Below are positions 55,609 to 64,000 of a stretch of DNA of 64,000 bases, piece after piece. The translations under genes and the position numbers were made by a program. Each line of letters starts with the position of its first letter. Position 1 is the first letter of the stretch. The stretch covers positions 1 through 64,000 of the forward strand of contig NZ_AUKZ01000007.1 of assembly GCF_000425025.1 (NCBI RefSeq). The letters run 5' to 3'. The DNA comes from Streptococcus castoreus DSM 17536. GTDB lineage: Bacteria; Bacillota; Bacilli; Lactobacillales; Streptococcaceae. The notes below the pieces were generated by a model. It had not been told where the DNA came from, made no database searches, and saw only the letters and a list, made by a program, of their open reading frames with translations.

Positions 55609-55720
55609 AAAAAGCTCAGCTGGTATAGCCAACTGAGTTCCTTTTTAAACCCTGAACAGTTGACAAATCTAACTGACAATACAAGTGCTATTGAACGTTG
55701 ACGATCAAAGACTGTTCACT
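55609..55720 (-). promoter_or_regulatory. murI leader with terminator next to the start
   Basis: An extended -10 (TGTTATAAT, 55725-55730) implies a start near 55718. The leader has a wide inverted repeat (GAACAGT 55711-55717 and ACTGTTC 55654-55660) and ends in a hairpin of CTCAGTTGG/CCAGCTGAG (55615-55637) plus CTTTTTC (55609-55614). The hairpin may simply end yneF transcription, or act as an attenuator. Confidence 0.5.
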
Positions 55721-55760
55721 TTTAATTATAACAACAAGATTAGCTTTACACCCTTGTTTA

Positions 55761-56006
55761 TCACTTATTTTTCCCTTTAGCAACCGCTGCCTTTGATTGT
55801 TTCACAATATTACGGTAAGTTTGCTGAATTTTTGCTTCACTCGGTTTTTGTCCCATTTGACTCATCATTTCACGAATAGCTTCTGGTGTTAAACGTGGAT
55901 GCTCCCCAATTTCTTTTTCAATTTGTTTACGAGCGATAAAAATTCCACCAAAAACACCTACCCCAAGGGCAATAATTACTAATAAAATCCAAATACCTGT
56001 TGACAT
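55761..56006 (-). CDS. yneF: UPF0154 membrane protein YneF
   Basis: An 81-residue protein with one N-terminal membrane helix ([21 protein letters not shown]) and a helical cytoplasmic tail with [27 protein letters not shown]. UPF0154, function unknown. An extended -10 (TGGTATACT near 56040) lies upstream. Confidence 0.9.
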   Translation of the reverse strand: MSTGIWILLVIIALGVGVFGGIFIARKQIEKEIGEHPRLTPEAIREMMSQMGQKPSEAKIQQTYRNIVKQSKAAVAKGKNK

Positions 56007-56174
56007 ATCTATCTACATTTCTCCTCGTTTTTAATCCTCTACAGTATACCAAAAAAAGAAAGAGTTTACAAATCAGCACCTAAGTGTTTTACGATTTTCT
56101 TCCCCTTTTTCATTTACTATTAAACGCTTAACAAGAACTTTTCATCCGTAATTAACTTAAATAGCAAAAAACAG

Positions 56175-56200
56175 AAAAAGCGAGCTACTACACTCACTTT
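56175..56200 (-). terminator. Terminator after the BI-1 gene
   Basis: AAAGTGAG and CTCGCTTT arms (one G-T pair) followed by TTTTTC on the minus strand, 8 bp past the stop. Confidence 0.75.
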
Positions 56201-56207
56201 CAATAGC

Positions 56208-56897
56208 TTAATCATTTCTTCCAAAAATACGAAGAAGGCTAATAAATAAATTAATAAAGTCTAGATAAAGGCTAAGAGCCATTGCGACTGCCCAACCGTC
56301 TCCAACTTGACCATTAGTTGATTGATAGACTTGCTTAATCATTTGATTATCTGATGCAATCAAACCAGAGAAAATCAACACAGAGATTAAACTAATAACG
56401 TAACTCATCATGCCACTGCCAATAAAGAGATTGACTAGACTCGCAACGATAATACCAATTAAAGCAGCGTACATAGCCTTACGCATTCCTGATAGGTCTT
56501 GTTTTGTTCTAACTCCGATAAATGACATGGCAAAGAAAACAGCTGATGATGATAGAAAAGCTTGTAAAACTGTTGTCTGTGCATAGGCAACGATAATAAA
56601 GCTTAGTGTAAAGCCATTTAAGGCAGAATAAACCAGAAACAGCGGTAAGGCTGCTGGTGTGTTTTTACGGGCTGCACCACTAGCCACAAAAACCAAAAGC
56701 AATTCGACAATGACCGCTCCATAGTAAACCATCGGATGATTGTAAATGATGGAAACTAAATTAGCCCTAAAAGGAAAGAGCATCAAGTAAGACACAAAAG
56801 CAGACAATCCTACTCCCATACCTACAAGACTATAGATTTTAGCAAAAAATTGATTCAGTCCCGCATCTGACTGCGTATAAATAACATGATCGTTCAT
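56208..56897 (-). CDS. Bax inhibitor-1/YccA family membrane protein
   Basis: A 229-residue protein with seven hydrophobic segments, including [13 protein letters not shown] and [17 protein letters not shown], the BI-1 C-terminal signature with the conserved Asp residues of a pH-sensitive calcium leak. The bacterial function is unclear. GGAGAAATT precedes the start. Confidence 0.9.
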   Translation of the reverse strand: MNDHVIYTQSDAGLNQFFAKIYSLVGMGVGLSAFVSYLMLFPFRANLVSIIYNHPMVYYGAVIVELLLVFVASGAARKNTPAALPLFLVYSALNGFTLSFIIVAYAQTTVLQAFLSSSAVFFAMSFIGVRTKQDLSGMRKAMYAALIGIIVASLVNLFIGSGMMSYVISLISVLIFSGLIASDNQMIKQVYQSTNGQVGDGWAVAMALSLYLDFINLFISLLRIFGRND

Positions 56898-56912
56898 AAT
56901 TTCTCCTTTTCA

Positions 56913-57413
56913 TTAACGATTGTGACTTTGAAGTGTCTTTCGACGCAAGAAACGACGATTGGTCCATTTCTGGCGCAAAGGGGTCACCGCTTCCTTGACC
57001 GCCCAATATTTATCTACCAATGTCACAATATAACTTTCTTTATACCGTGGAAAAGCTAAGGTCGCTCCCCACATGTGTTTTAGAATAATATCCTCTTCTT
57101 TTTTATTGAGTTCTGTTAGCTTTTTCGCATTTCGCACCGCAATTCGTGGATGAACCCAAGCATGCCCTTTATTAAACTTGGTCACACGCCAATCATAATA
57201 AAAGAAATCATGAAGTAAACCACCTCTAGCGGTACTTTTGGCATCCCAGCCAAATCGTTTCGCTAATTTATAGCTAGAATAAGAAACATTAATAGAATGT
57301 TCGAAACGGGTTGAATGTTGATGCTGAATAATATGGCTCAGTTTTTGAAAGCGAGGATGAGCGATCAAATGACTGACATGTTCCATATATTCTTTATCTT
57401 CTGTATAATGCAT
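56913..57413 (-). CDS. HD-domain hydrolase
   Basis: A 166-residue protein. Metal ligands: TRFEHSINVSYSSYKLAKRF, GGLLHDFFYYDW (HD) and HPRIAVRNAKKL, KHMWG. HD hydrolases act on phosphate esters; substrate unknown. A basic C-terminal tail (RRFLRRKTLQ). 16 bp upstream of the BI-1 gene. Confidence 0.86.
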   Translation of the reverse strand: MHYTEDKEYMEHVSHLIAHPRFQKLSHIIQHQHSTRFEHSINVSYSSYKLAKRFGWDAKSTARGGLLHDFFYYDWRVTKFNKGHAWVHPRIAVRNAKKLTELNKKEEDIILKHMWGATLAFPRYKESYIVTLVDKYWAVKEAVTPLRQKWTNRRFLRRKTLQSHNR

Positions 57414-57450
57414 ACCCTATCACCTCACACCACCATTATATCATATTTGC

Positions 57451-58188
57451 TTAAATCAAGCTAAAAATGAGGATACCAGCTGCTACGGCAACATTCAAAC
57501 TTTCTGCCTGACCAGGCATCGTGATATGAATCAACTGATCTGCCAAGGCTGCCATTTCTACACTGATTCCTTGCCCTTCATTCCCCATGACCAAGGCGAA
57601 TTTATCTGGAGGCGTTAAGGTTTTGTAATCTACCGAATCCTTGGACAGGGTTGTCACCAAAACAGGTACCTTTTGTGCCTGCATCTCTTGACAAACTTGA
57701 TAAATATCAATTCGCCAAATTGGTATATGAAAATGGCTCCCCTGCATGGAACGCAAGGTCTTTTGATTGTAAATATCTGCTGATTTCTCAGAGAGAAAAA
57801 CCCCGTCAAATCGTGCCGCATCTGCTGTCCGAATGAGTGTCCCAAGATTTCCGGGATCTTGAATATTTTCCAAAACAAGGTATTTCCCTCGGTAATCTAT
57901 TGGAAGGGTCTGTTGTGGCATCTCTACTTCAGCAATAATGCCTTGCGGACTCGGAGAGTCAGTTAATTCTTTTAGCACTTCTGGACTAACAATAATCACC
58001 TGCTCCTCACCAGCTAAATGTCCTGCCATTTCCGCCAAAACAAAAATGTGTAAAAAGAATTGACCTGCTCTCTTAGCCTCTTCAAAAAGGTGCCACCCTT
58101 CAATCAGGTAAGATTGCTTCCGATGTTTTTTTTGAAGTAATTTTTTAGTTTGTCTGATTAACGGATTTGCTTTTGATGTAATAACCAT
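57451..58188 (-). CDS. SpoU family RNA 2'-O-methyltransferase
   Basis: A 245-residue SPOUT methyltransferase: N-terminal L30e-like domain, then VLENIQDPGNLGTLIRTADAA, VMGNEGQGIS and IPMPGQAESLNVAVAAGIL-type knot motif (ITMPGQAESLNVAVAAG). TrmH/RlmB-like; target RNA not determined. Divergent from acyP. Confidence 0.9.
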   Translation of the reverse strand: MVITSKANPLIRQTKKLLQKKHRKQSYLIEGWHLFEEAKRAGQFFLHIFVLAEMAGHLAGEEQVIIVSPEVLKELTDSPSPQGIIAEVEMPQQTLPIDYRGKYLVLENIQDPGNLGTLIRTADAARFDGVFLSEKSADIYNQKTLRSMQGSHFHIPIWRIDIYQVCQEMQAQKVPVLVTTLSKDSVDYKTLTPPDKFALVMGNEGQGISVEMAALADQLIHITMPGQAESLNVAVAAGILIFSLI

Positions 58189-58557
58189 GCGCCTATTATA
58201 TCACACGAACACGCTTTTTAAACAAACCTCTTATCAAATGTATGTTTTTTTATTTGTTTCCACTTTATTATACCAAGTCCACAACAACCGTGAGAGTTTC
58301 TGTCCAACTTTTGAGGATCCGTACACTTTAAGAGCATAGCTTTTTTATTTTTGTCATGCAACCACACCAGATTGGCAAGTAGAGATTACTGTTTCTTATC
58401 AAACTTGTGATATAATGTAGGGTAAGATTGATGCGTATCATTAAGCATAAAAGTTAGAAAGGCACTTAACCACACGAAGAAATACCTGTAATCAAATGTT
58501 AATTGTTAAACACCGTAAAGTAAATCCTTACCGAATAACGTTTACAAGGAGGGGAAA
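58189..58557. other. Regulatory gap between spoU-type gene and acyP
   Basis: About 370 bp. A TGTGATATAAT-like extended -10 (58410-58420) and a GGAGGGG before the acyP ATG are visible, leaving a leader of about 130 bases without recognised structure. No gene is supported. Confidence 0.45.
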
Positions 58558-58836
58558 ATGAAAAAAGTTCGCTTACTTATCTCTGGTCGCGTTCAAGGAG
58601 TCGGCTTTCGCTATGCCACTTATACCTTAGCACTGAAGATTGGAGATATTTATGGACGTGTTTGGAATAACACTGATGGTACAGTTGAAATCTTAGTCCA
58701 ATCTGATAAGGCTGATAAGATGGCAACATTTATCCAAGAAGTCCGAAAAGGTCCCTCAAAATGGTCAAAAGTAACCTATGTTGATGTCACCCTGGCTAAC
58801 TTCGAAGATTTTCACGACTTTCAAATGCGCCATTAA
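58558..58836 (+). CDS. acyP: Acylphosphatase
   Basis: A 92-residue enzyme hydrolysing acylphosphates. Catalytic Arg in ISGRVQGVGFRYAT (residue about 19) and Asn in GRVWNNTDGTVEI (about 37-38) are present. Strong ribosome binding site AAGGAGGGG. yidC follows 83 bp later with its own promoter. Confidence 0.95.
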   Translation: MKKVRLLISGRVQGVGFRYATYTLALKIGDIYGRVWNNTDGTVEILVQSDKADKMATFIQEVRKGPSKWSKVTYVDVTLANFEDFHDFQMRH

Positions 58837-58855
58837 AAATCAAACTTTAGAACTG

Positions 58856-58884
58856 TTGTGAATTTGTTAAAAAAACAGTAAAAT
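58856..58884 (+). promoter_or_regulatory. Promoter of yidC
   Basis: TTGTGA (58856-58861), 17-bp spacer, TAAAAT (58879-58884), 35 bp before the TTG start. Confidence 0.65.
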
Positions 58885-58919
58885 AGAAAAGCATATTAAA
58901 AAATAAAAGGATAAACACA

Positions 58920-59846
58920 TTGAAACTAAAATTAAATCACATCCTCTTTTCAGGACTAGCGCTATCTATCCTATTTACCTTGACAGGTTGTGTCGGTAGA
59001 GATGCGAAAGGAAACCCAAGTGGTACAATTTGGAATTTCCTAGGAAAACCGATGTCTTACTTCATTGACTATTTCGCTAACAATATTGGCTTAGGTTATG
59101 GACTTGCCATAATCATCGTAACTATTGTTGTTAGAACCATTATCTTGCCACTCGGTCTTTACCAGTCATGGAAAGCAAGTTACCAATCTGAAAAAATGGC
59201 TTACTTAAAACCTATTTTTGACCCAATTAATAAGCGTGTAAAACAGGCAAGTACCCAAGAAGAAAAGATGGCTGCTCAAACTGAACTAATGGCTGTGCAA
59301 CGCGCGCATGGTATTAATCCTCTCGGAGGAATTGGCTGTCTGCCACTCCTTATTCAGATGCCATTTTTCTCTGCCATGTACTTCGCCGCTCAGTTTACAA
59401 AGGGGGTTTCCACAAGTAACTTTATGGGAATTGACCTTGGTAACCGTAGCTTGATTTTAACTACTATTATTGCTGCCCTTTATTTCTTGCAATCTTGGTT
59501 ATCAATGATGGCAGTTTCTGAAGAGCAACGTGAACAAATGAAAACCATGATGTACACCATGCCAATCATGATGATTTTCATGTCATTCTCACTTCCTGCA
59601 GGTGTTGGTTTGTATTGGTTAGTTGGTGGTTTCTTCAGTATTATCCAGCAACTCATCACAACTTACCTGTTGAAACCTCGCTTACGTAAGCAAATTGAAG
59701 AAGAATATGCTAAAAATCCTCCCAAGTCATACCAAACCACCAGTCCTCGTAAAGATGTAACCGCATCACAAGACCTATCGCAAGCTATTATGCCTGCTAA
59801 AAAAGCAAAGTCAAATCGTAATGCTGGTAAACAACGAAAACGTTAA
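58920..59846 (+). CDS. yidC: Membrane protein insertase YidC (lipoprotein type)
   Basis: A 308-residue insertase starting with TTG at 58920 (AAAAGGA upstream). Signal with lipobox LTGC (Cys24), then five membrane segments; [16 protein letters not shown] and the [19 protein letters not shown] motif define YidC/Oxa1. A basic tail ([14 protein letters not shown]) resembles that of YidC2, which can bind the ribosome. Streptococci usually have two yidC genes; which one this is was not resolved. Confidence 0.93.
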   Translation: MKLKLNHILFSGLALSILFTLTGCVGRDAKGNPSGTIWNFLGKPMSYFIDYFANNIGLGYGLAIIIVTIVVRTIILPLGLYQSWKASYQSEKMAYLKPIFDPINKRVKQASTQEEKMAAQTELMAVQRAHGINPLGGIGCLPLLIQMPFFSAMYFAAQFTKGVSTSNFMGIDLGNRSLILTTIIAALYFLQSWLSMMAVSEEQREQMKTMMYTMPIMMIFMSFSLPAGVGLYWLVGGFFSIIQQLITTYLLKPRLRKQIEEEYAKNPPKSYQTTSPRKDVTASQDLSQAIMPAKKAKSNRNAGKQRKR

Positions 59847-59895
59847 ATGTATTTGACAAAAACAAACCCTAACACAATTAGTGGTATTAGGGTCA

Positions 59896-59941
59896 GCTTG
59901 AAGAAAATTGTCCAAAAGGAACAATGTCTTCAGGCTTTTTT
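59896..59941 (+). terminator. Terminator after yidC
   Basis: GCTTGAAGA and TCTTCAGGC arms with an inner AATTGT/ACAAT stem and a TTTTTT run. Another hairpin (CCCTAACAC/GGTATTAGGG) lies immediately before it at 59864-59893. Confidence 0.85.
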
Positions 59942-60163
59942 CATTCTATAAAAACTCCTAAAAAAGCTATACCGTAATATTTTAAAGCCTAGTAGTCCCC
60001 TTTCGTATACTGCAAAAATGTTGCTCATAGCATGATGTGAAGCAAATCACCAATACTAACAATAAATGGTCGGCATTCCCTTACAGCGATATTCAGTCGG
60101 GCAATCAAAAAGCCATTACCAACCAAAGCACTTAACGGCTAGGTAGGCAATGACACACTGATA
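59942..60163. other. Gap after yidC, possible remnant
   Basis: 220 bp without a gene; minus-strand fragments such as WLFDCPTEYRCKGMPTIYC are broken by stops and have no start. Confidence 0.3.
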
Positions 60164-60646
60164 TTAATTGGTTTTTTCAACACTGATAATTTCGACTTCA
60201 TAAGTCGCCGCCGGTGACTCAATTTTAACTTTATCACCCGTTTTCTTGCCAATTAAAGCTTGGGCAATTGGGCTTTCATTTGAAATTTTTCCTGAGAAAA
60301 TATCGGCTCCAGCAGCTCCAACAATATGATAAGTATCTTTTATTTTTGTCCCAGTTTCTTGAACAATAACGGTTTTCCCGATAGCAACTTCATCTTTAGC
60401 AACGGCATCACTATCAATGATTTCAGCATAACGAATCTTTGTTTCAAGTGTTGAAATTTGACCTTCAACAAATGCTTGCTCGTCTTTAGCCGCATCGTAC
60501 TCTGAGTTTTCCGAAAGGTCTCCATACGAACGAGCAATTTTAATACGTTCCACAATTTCTGGGCGACGAACGAGTTTTAATTCTTCTAACTCTTTTTCAA
60601 GTTGTTCTTTTTCTGTTAAGGTCATTGGGTAAGTTTTTTCAGCCAT
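60164..60646 (-). CDS. greA: Transcript cleavage factor GreA
   Basis: The ATG at 60646 ([23 protein letters not shown]) gives 160 residues. The N-terminal coiled coil has the acidic tip [15 protein letters not shown] and the C-terminal FKBP-like domain ends normally. GreA rescues stalled RNA polymerase. It follows mltG, separated by a strong hairpin. Confidence 0.96.
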   Translation of the reverse strand: MAEKTYPMTLTEKEQLEKELEELKLVRRPEIVERIKIARSYGDLSENSEYDAAKDEQAFVEGQISTLETKIRYAEIIDSDAVAKDEVAIGKTVIVQETGTKIKDTYHIVGAAGADIFSGKISNESPIAQALIGKKTGDKVKIESPAATYEVEIISVEKTN

Positions 60647-60676
60647 GTTATCTCTCTTTTCTTTTTTTCTAATCAG

Positions 60677-60714
60677 AAACACAAACATGATGCCTAGACA
60701 TCATGTTTGTGTTT
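60677..60714 (-). terminator. Long hairpin between mltG and greA
   Basis: Perfect 16-bp arms (AAACACAAACATGATG and CATCATGTTTGTGTTT) with a six-base loop, beginning at the mltG stop. After it the minus strand reads CTGATTAG, then AAAA, so the U-run is missing; it may be a processing or partial termination site. Confidence 0.7.
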
Positions 60715-62278
60715 ACTGAATTTGACTATTCACGTATTTCTCAACATTTGCAGAGTGCTCTTCAAATGTTTTTGCGTAGTAGACTTCACCAGTACGGACA
60801 TTTGCCACAAAGTATAAATAATCCGTTGAGGCTGGATTAATAGTTGCTTCAATAGCCGATAGCCCAGGGCTATCAACTGGACCAGGCATTAAGCCTGTAT
60901 TGGTATAAACATTATAAGGAGAATTGATAGTCGTGTCAATAGCCGCATCTTCAGCTAGCGTTGTTTTTTCTCCAAGTTTTCCCATCGCATATAAAATAGC
61001 AATGTTAGATTGGAGTGCCATTCCCTTATTGATACGATTATAGAAAACACTTGCAATTTGGCGCCTGTCCTCATCTGTTGCACCTTCTTTTTCAACCAAT
61101 GACGCAAGGGTTAACACCTCATTTACGGTTTTACCACTTGAAGCAATGCGAGCATAATATGGTGCTAAAGCGGCATCTGTGGTTGCTAACATATCTTCTA
61201 CAAGGCTCTTCATCGTGGTTTCCTTGTAATATTTATAAGTAGCTGGGAAAAGATAGCCCTCCAGACGGTAAATCGCTGTTTCTTTTGTTGGAATACCTGC
61301 CAAAAGTTTAGGGTATTTCTTAACCATATCCTGAATAAATTGCTCATCTTTAATCAAGTCCAAGAAAGCCTTAGAAGTAAAAGGTGTTTTTGCTTTTTTG
61401 TCTTTCCCTTTATTATTCACTTCCACAGCCTTGGCGATTTGTTTAATGGTATAACCTTCTGGGATTAAAATTTTCCCCAGAGATGGTTTGGTTGGTTCTG
61501 CTGTTCCACCTTCTTGCAAAGCTTTGGCGATTTCTTCCAAACTCATGTTTTTTTGTAAGTTATAGTAACCACTTTGAAAATTAGTAAAATTTTTAAATTT
61601 AGTGTAAAAATTAAAAACTGCACTATTTTTAATCAGTCCTTTTTTTTGCAGAATTTGTCCAATCAGTTTATTCCCAGACCCCGAAGGTATCTCGACCTGC
61701 ACAAATTCTTTACTACTTTTATCAACAGGACTAAGGGCGGTATAAACATAAGCTGTCCCCGCTAGCCCAATGACTAAAATAGCAATGACAATTGAACCAA
61801 TCAGTATCGTTGAAATTTTTTTTGCCATATGATCTGCTTGTTGACGTCTATTTGCTGTTCGTCCTAATGAATTTCCCTGAACAGTCTCATTTCCTTTCGT
61901 TTTTCTGATGGTTTCTTTCAAAGGGGATGACTCCCTCTCTGACCCATCCTCGGTAATCAGACTGTCTCTTAAGCCAGTCATATCATTTACTAGATTAGCT
62001 TTAGAATCAGCCGTTTCCTCGAAAATAGGGGCTATGCCAGCAACATCACTTGCTTTGACATCTTTTTTTGCTGACTGGTCTTTTAAAAAATCCTGCCGTT
62101 TGTAGTCAGCATAGAGACGTGCCATTCTACGATCTGATTCTTTTTCTTCTAATTCTTTTTGAAAAAGCGCTTCTTCTTTTGCTTTTCTGATTTGATTTGC
62201 TTTTTCCAACTCAGCAAAAATCTGTTCTTTAAAACTTCTTTTCTGCTCTTTTTGTCCATCATCCTTAAAATCGGTCAA
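60713..62278 (-). CDS. mltG: Endolytic transglycosylase MltG
   Basis: The TTG at 62278 (encoding MTDFKDDGQ) has AGGAGG at proper distance; 521 residues. A long charged cytoplasmic N-terminus (about 160 residues), one membrane helix (about 161-183, ILIGSIVIAILVIGLAG), a LysM-like segment and the YceG catalytic domain with Glu in LASLVEKEGAT and NSPYNVYTNTGLMPGPV. It cuts nascent glycan strands and couples to peripheral wall growth. Confidence 0.93.
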   Translation of the reverse strand: MTDFKDDGQKEQKRSFKEQIFAELEKANQIRKAKEEALFQKELEEKESDRRMARLYADYKRQDFLKDQSAKKDVKASDVAGIAPIFEETADSKANLVNDMTGLRDSLITEDGSERESSPLKETIRKTKGNETVQGNSLGRTANRRQQADHMAKKISTILIGSIVIAILVIGLAGTAYVYTALSPVDKSSKEFVQVEIPSGSGNKLIGQILQKKGLIKNSAVFNFYTKFKNFTNFQSGYYNLQKNMSLEEIAKALQEGGTAEPTKPSLGKILIPEGYTIKQIAKAVEVNNKGKDKKAKTPFTSKAFLDLIKDEQFIQDMVKKYPKLLAGIPTKETAIYRLEGYLFPATYKYYKETTMKSLVEDMLATTDAALAPYYARIASSGKTVNEVLTLASLVEKEGATDEDRRQIASVFYNRINKGMALQSNIAILYAMGKLGEKTTLAEDAAIDTTINSPYNVYTNTGLMPGPVDSPGLSAIEATINPASTDYLYFVANVRTGEVYYAKTFEEHSANVEKYVNSQIQ

Positions 62279-62308
62279 AGCCAATCCTCCTAAACATAAT
62301 CAACCGCC

Positions 62309-62337
62309 ATTATAACTTAAAAGCGCTACAAATGCAA
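62309..62337 (-). promoter_or_regulatory. Promoter of mltG
   Basis: TTGCAT (62332-62337), 17-bp spacer, TATAAT (62309-62314) on the minus strand. Confidence 0.75.
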
Positions 62338-62395
62338 TTAAATCACGCATTTGTTACTTATTTTTAACAAATAATCTGCCAAAATATCGTAGTAT

Positions 62396-62878
62396 TTAAG
62401 GTTGCCAAATCATTTGATACCAGGTAGCCCCACCATGTTTAGATTCTGATAGCCCTTGATTAGTAAAACCATTCATTTCATAATAAGGAATTAAATAATC
62501 ATGACAAGTCAAAATAATACCTTCTCTTTGTTGAGATACCACCAAATCTTTCATAGCAGCTAAAAGTGCAATTCCTATTCCCTGCTGTTGGAAGGCTTTA
62601 GCAATTGACAGACTTGTGATAGCAATATAACCACCATTTTCGTTATTCTTTGTTACCCCATGAAATAGATGATCTTCTAGAACAGGATCAGCAATAGCCG
62701 GTCCCTCCACATAACCAACAAGTTGCTGGTCAATAACAGCCACTAAAAAGGTATCTGAAATAAGATCTATACGCTCCTTAATGACTTCCTTAGTTGTTGC
62801 TTCTTGTGGTGAAAAATTATCACTTTCAATCTCAGCAATGGCTCCCCAATCAGCTTGTTGAACTTGTCTAATTAACAT
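62396..62878 (-). CDS. GNAT family acetyltransferase
   Basis: A 160-residue acetyltransferase: MLIRQVQQADWGAIAEIESD start, GYIAITSLSIAKAFQQQGIGIALL with the Q/RxxGxG acetyl-CoA loop, then IPYYEMNGFTNQG. Substrate unknown. It lies between murC and mltG on the same strand, separated from murC by a terminator. Confidence 0.9.
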   Translation of the reverse strand: MLIRQVQQADWGAIAEIESDNFSPQEATTKEVIKERIDLISDTFLVAVIDQQLVGYVEGPAIADPVLEDHLFHGVTKNNENGGYIAITSLSIAKAFQQQGIGIALLAAMKDLVVSQQREGIILTCHDYLIPYYEMNGFTNQGLSESKHGGATWYQMIWQP

Positions 62879-62898
62879 GTCAAACTCCTTTAAAACGA

Positions 62899-62921
62899 GA
62901 AAACCTGCCTAGGCAGGGATT
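62899..62921 (-). terminator. Terminator after murC
   Basis: CCTGCC-TA-GGCAGG followed by TTTTC on the minus strand, starting at the murC stop. Confidence 0.8.
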
Positions 62922-64000
62922 TTATTGATTATTTTTAGTTAAGTTCGCGAGTAATTCTTCAAATGATCGTTCGTACAACTGAATATCTCCAGCTCCCATA
63001 AAGACATAGACCACATTGTCGTGATCAAGTAGGGGTGAAACATTCTCTACCGTTATCACTTGTGATGGTTTAACAATTTTAGCTGCTAAATCTTCAACTT
63101 TGACCTCACCCTTATCAACTTCACGTGCCGAGCCATAGATTTGGGCCAAATAAACACTGTCAGCCTCATTTAAAGCAAATGCAAAATCATCCAACAAGGC
63201 AATCGTACGGGTGAAGGTATGGGGTTGGAAAATCGCCACAATTTCTTTACTTGGGTATTTCTGCCTCGCAGCATCAATCGTTGCCACAATTTCTGTTGGA
63301 TGGTGAGCAAAATCATCAATAATGATAGTATCATTGATAATTTTCTCTGTAAAACGCCGTTTGACCCCTGAAAATGTCTTTAAATGTTCAGCAACAAGTT
63401 CCATATCAATGCCCGCCACAAATAAATTAGCAATAACCGCAGTGGCATTCAAAACATTATGACGACCATAAGCAGGTACATGGAAATGACCAAGCACCTG
63501 CCCATCATGCTTGATCTTAAAATCTGACCCACTTGTTGTACGAGTAATATCGCAAGCAATAAAATCATTGCTGTCTTTAAAGCCATAATAATAAATCGGC
63601 ACAGGAGAGGTCACTTTCTTCAATTCCTCATCTTCGCCGTAAACAAACAAAGCCTTTTTAACTTGCTTGGCATAGTCATCGAAGGCATTACGAACATCAT
63701 CAATGCCTGTAAAATAGTCGGGATGGTCAAAATCAATATTAGTAATAATAGAATACTCTGGGTGATAAGGCATAAAATGACGCTCATATTCGTCAGATTC
63801 AAAGACAAAATATTGGGCATTGGCAGAACCACGTCCAGTTCCATCACCAATGAGATAAGCAGTATCTGTAATATTTTTAAGAACATGAGATAACAAACCT
63901 GTTGTAGATGTTTTGCCATGAGCACCTGCCACACCAAAACTAGTGAACTGCTTCATAAAATCCCCTAAAAATTCATGGTAACGTTTAAAAGGAATCTGAT
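62922..64000 (-). CDS. murC: UDP-N-acetylmuramate--L-alanine ligase (cut by window edge)
   Basis: The frame stays open to the right edge, so the N-terminal part (about 80 residues with the UDP-binding domain) is missing; the ATG at 63956 is internal. Present are the ATP loop [43 protein letters not shown] and FQPHTFTRT. MurC adds L-Ala to UDP-MurNAc, the step before MurD and MurE. Complete family length is about 440. Confidence 0.96.
   Translation of the reverse strand, partial: QIPFKRYHEFLGDFMKQFTSFGVAGAHGKTSTTGLLSHVLKNITDTAYLIGDGTGRGSANAQYFVFESDEYERHFMPYHPEYSIITNIDFDHPDYFTGIDDVRNAFDDYAKQVKKALFVYGEDEELKKVTSPVPIYYYGFKDSNDFIACDITRTTSGSDFKIKHDGQVLGHFHVPAYGRHNVLNATAVIANLFVAGIDMELVAEHLKTFSGVKRRFTEKIINDTIIIDDFAHHPTEIVATIDAARQKYPSKEIVAIFQPHTFTRTIALLDDFAFALNEADSVYLAQIYGSAREVDKGEVKVEDLAAKIVKPSQVITVENVSPLLDHDNVVYVFMGAGDIQLYERSFEELLANLTKNNQ

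Noticed and set aside
63956-63956. ATG at 63956 as start of murC.
   Set aside because: The frame continues upstream to the window edge and the sequence there ([10 protein letters not shown]) is normal MurC, so the ATG is internal.

Overview
The window looks like a chromosomal segment of a low-GC Firmicute, most likely a pyogenic Streptococcus (S. dysgalactiae, S. pyogenes, S. equi or S. canis group). The evidence is the set of streptococcal core genes (comFA/comFC, DUF1912 and DUF1803 proteins, ytgP-type murJ next to a lysine-type murE, the scpA/scpB/rluB cluster, ppaC), a collagen-like LPXTG adhesin of the Scl type, and an antigen I/II adhesin. Species cannot be fixed from the sequence alone. 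Most genes lie on the minus strand.

Layout. Positions 1-5.4 kb are accessory and look like the end of an integrated mobile element: the N-terminal part of an antigen I/II adhesin running off the left edge, a small proline-rich LPXTG protein, a protein of unknown function, an LPXTG protein without signal peptide that is translationally coupled to a RepA_N-type replication initiator, a 57-residue protein just upstream of repA, and another protein of unknown function. The element stops next to the competence operon comFA-comFC. From 5.5 to 20 kb come yigZ, cysK, exoA, shikimate genes (aroF, aroB, aroE), a methyltransferase and an operon that ends in valS and starts with a T-box leader. From 20 to 27 kb are a helix-hairpin-helix protein, a DUF1912 protein, a tRNA gene, ogt, cutC and the tmk-holB-ricT-yabA-rsmI operon. 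From 27 to 33 kb is a branched-chain amino acid ABC transporter (livJHMGF) with a CBS/ACT protein, read from a promoter overlapped by a CodY-like box. Then follow ylbG/ylbF, clpP under a CtsR operator, upp, murJ and murE, ppaC, pflA, a CNNM/CorC protein, the wobble-uridine genes mnmM and mnmL, a PAP2 phosphatase, ribU behind an FMN riboswitch, and trmL behind a structured leader that ends in a terminator. The collagen-like adhesin at 48-49.4 kb has a 13-base G run upstream of its promoter. The last 14 kb hold scpB/scpA with their overlapping upstream genes (murI, rdgB, yfcE, cbpB, a xerD-like gene), bax1, a SpoU methyltransferase, acyP, yidC, greA, mltG and the beginning-less murC.

The main points of interest are regulatory: a T-box placed three genes ahead of valS, leaders with intrinsic terminators directly before trmL and murI, a probable phase-variable promoter for the collagen-like adhesin, a perfect 30-bp palindrome inside repA, and several very short or absent 5' leaders. 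Several intergenic stretches hold decayed coding sequence. No CRISPR array, intact insertion sequence or prophage was seen.
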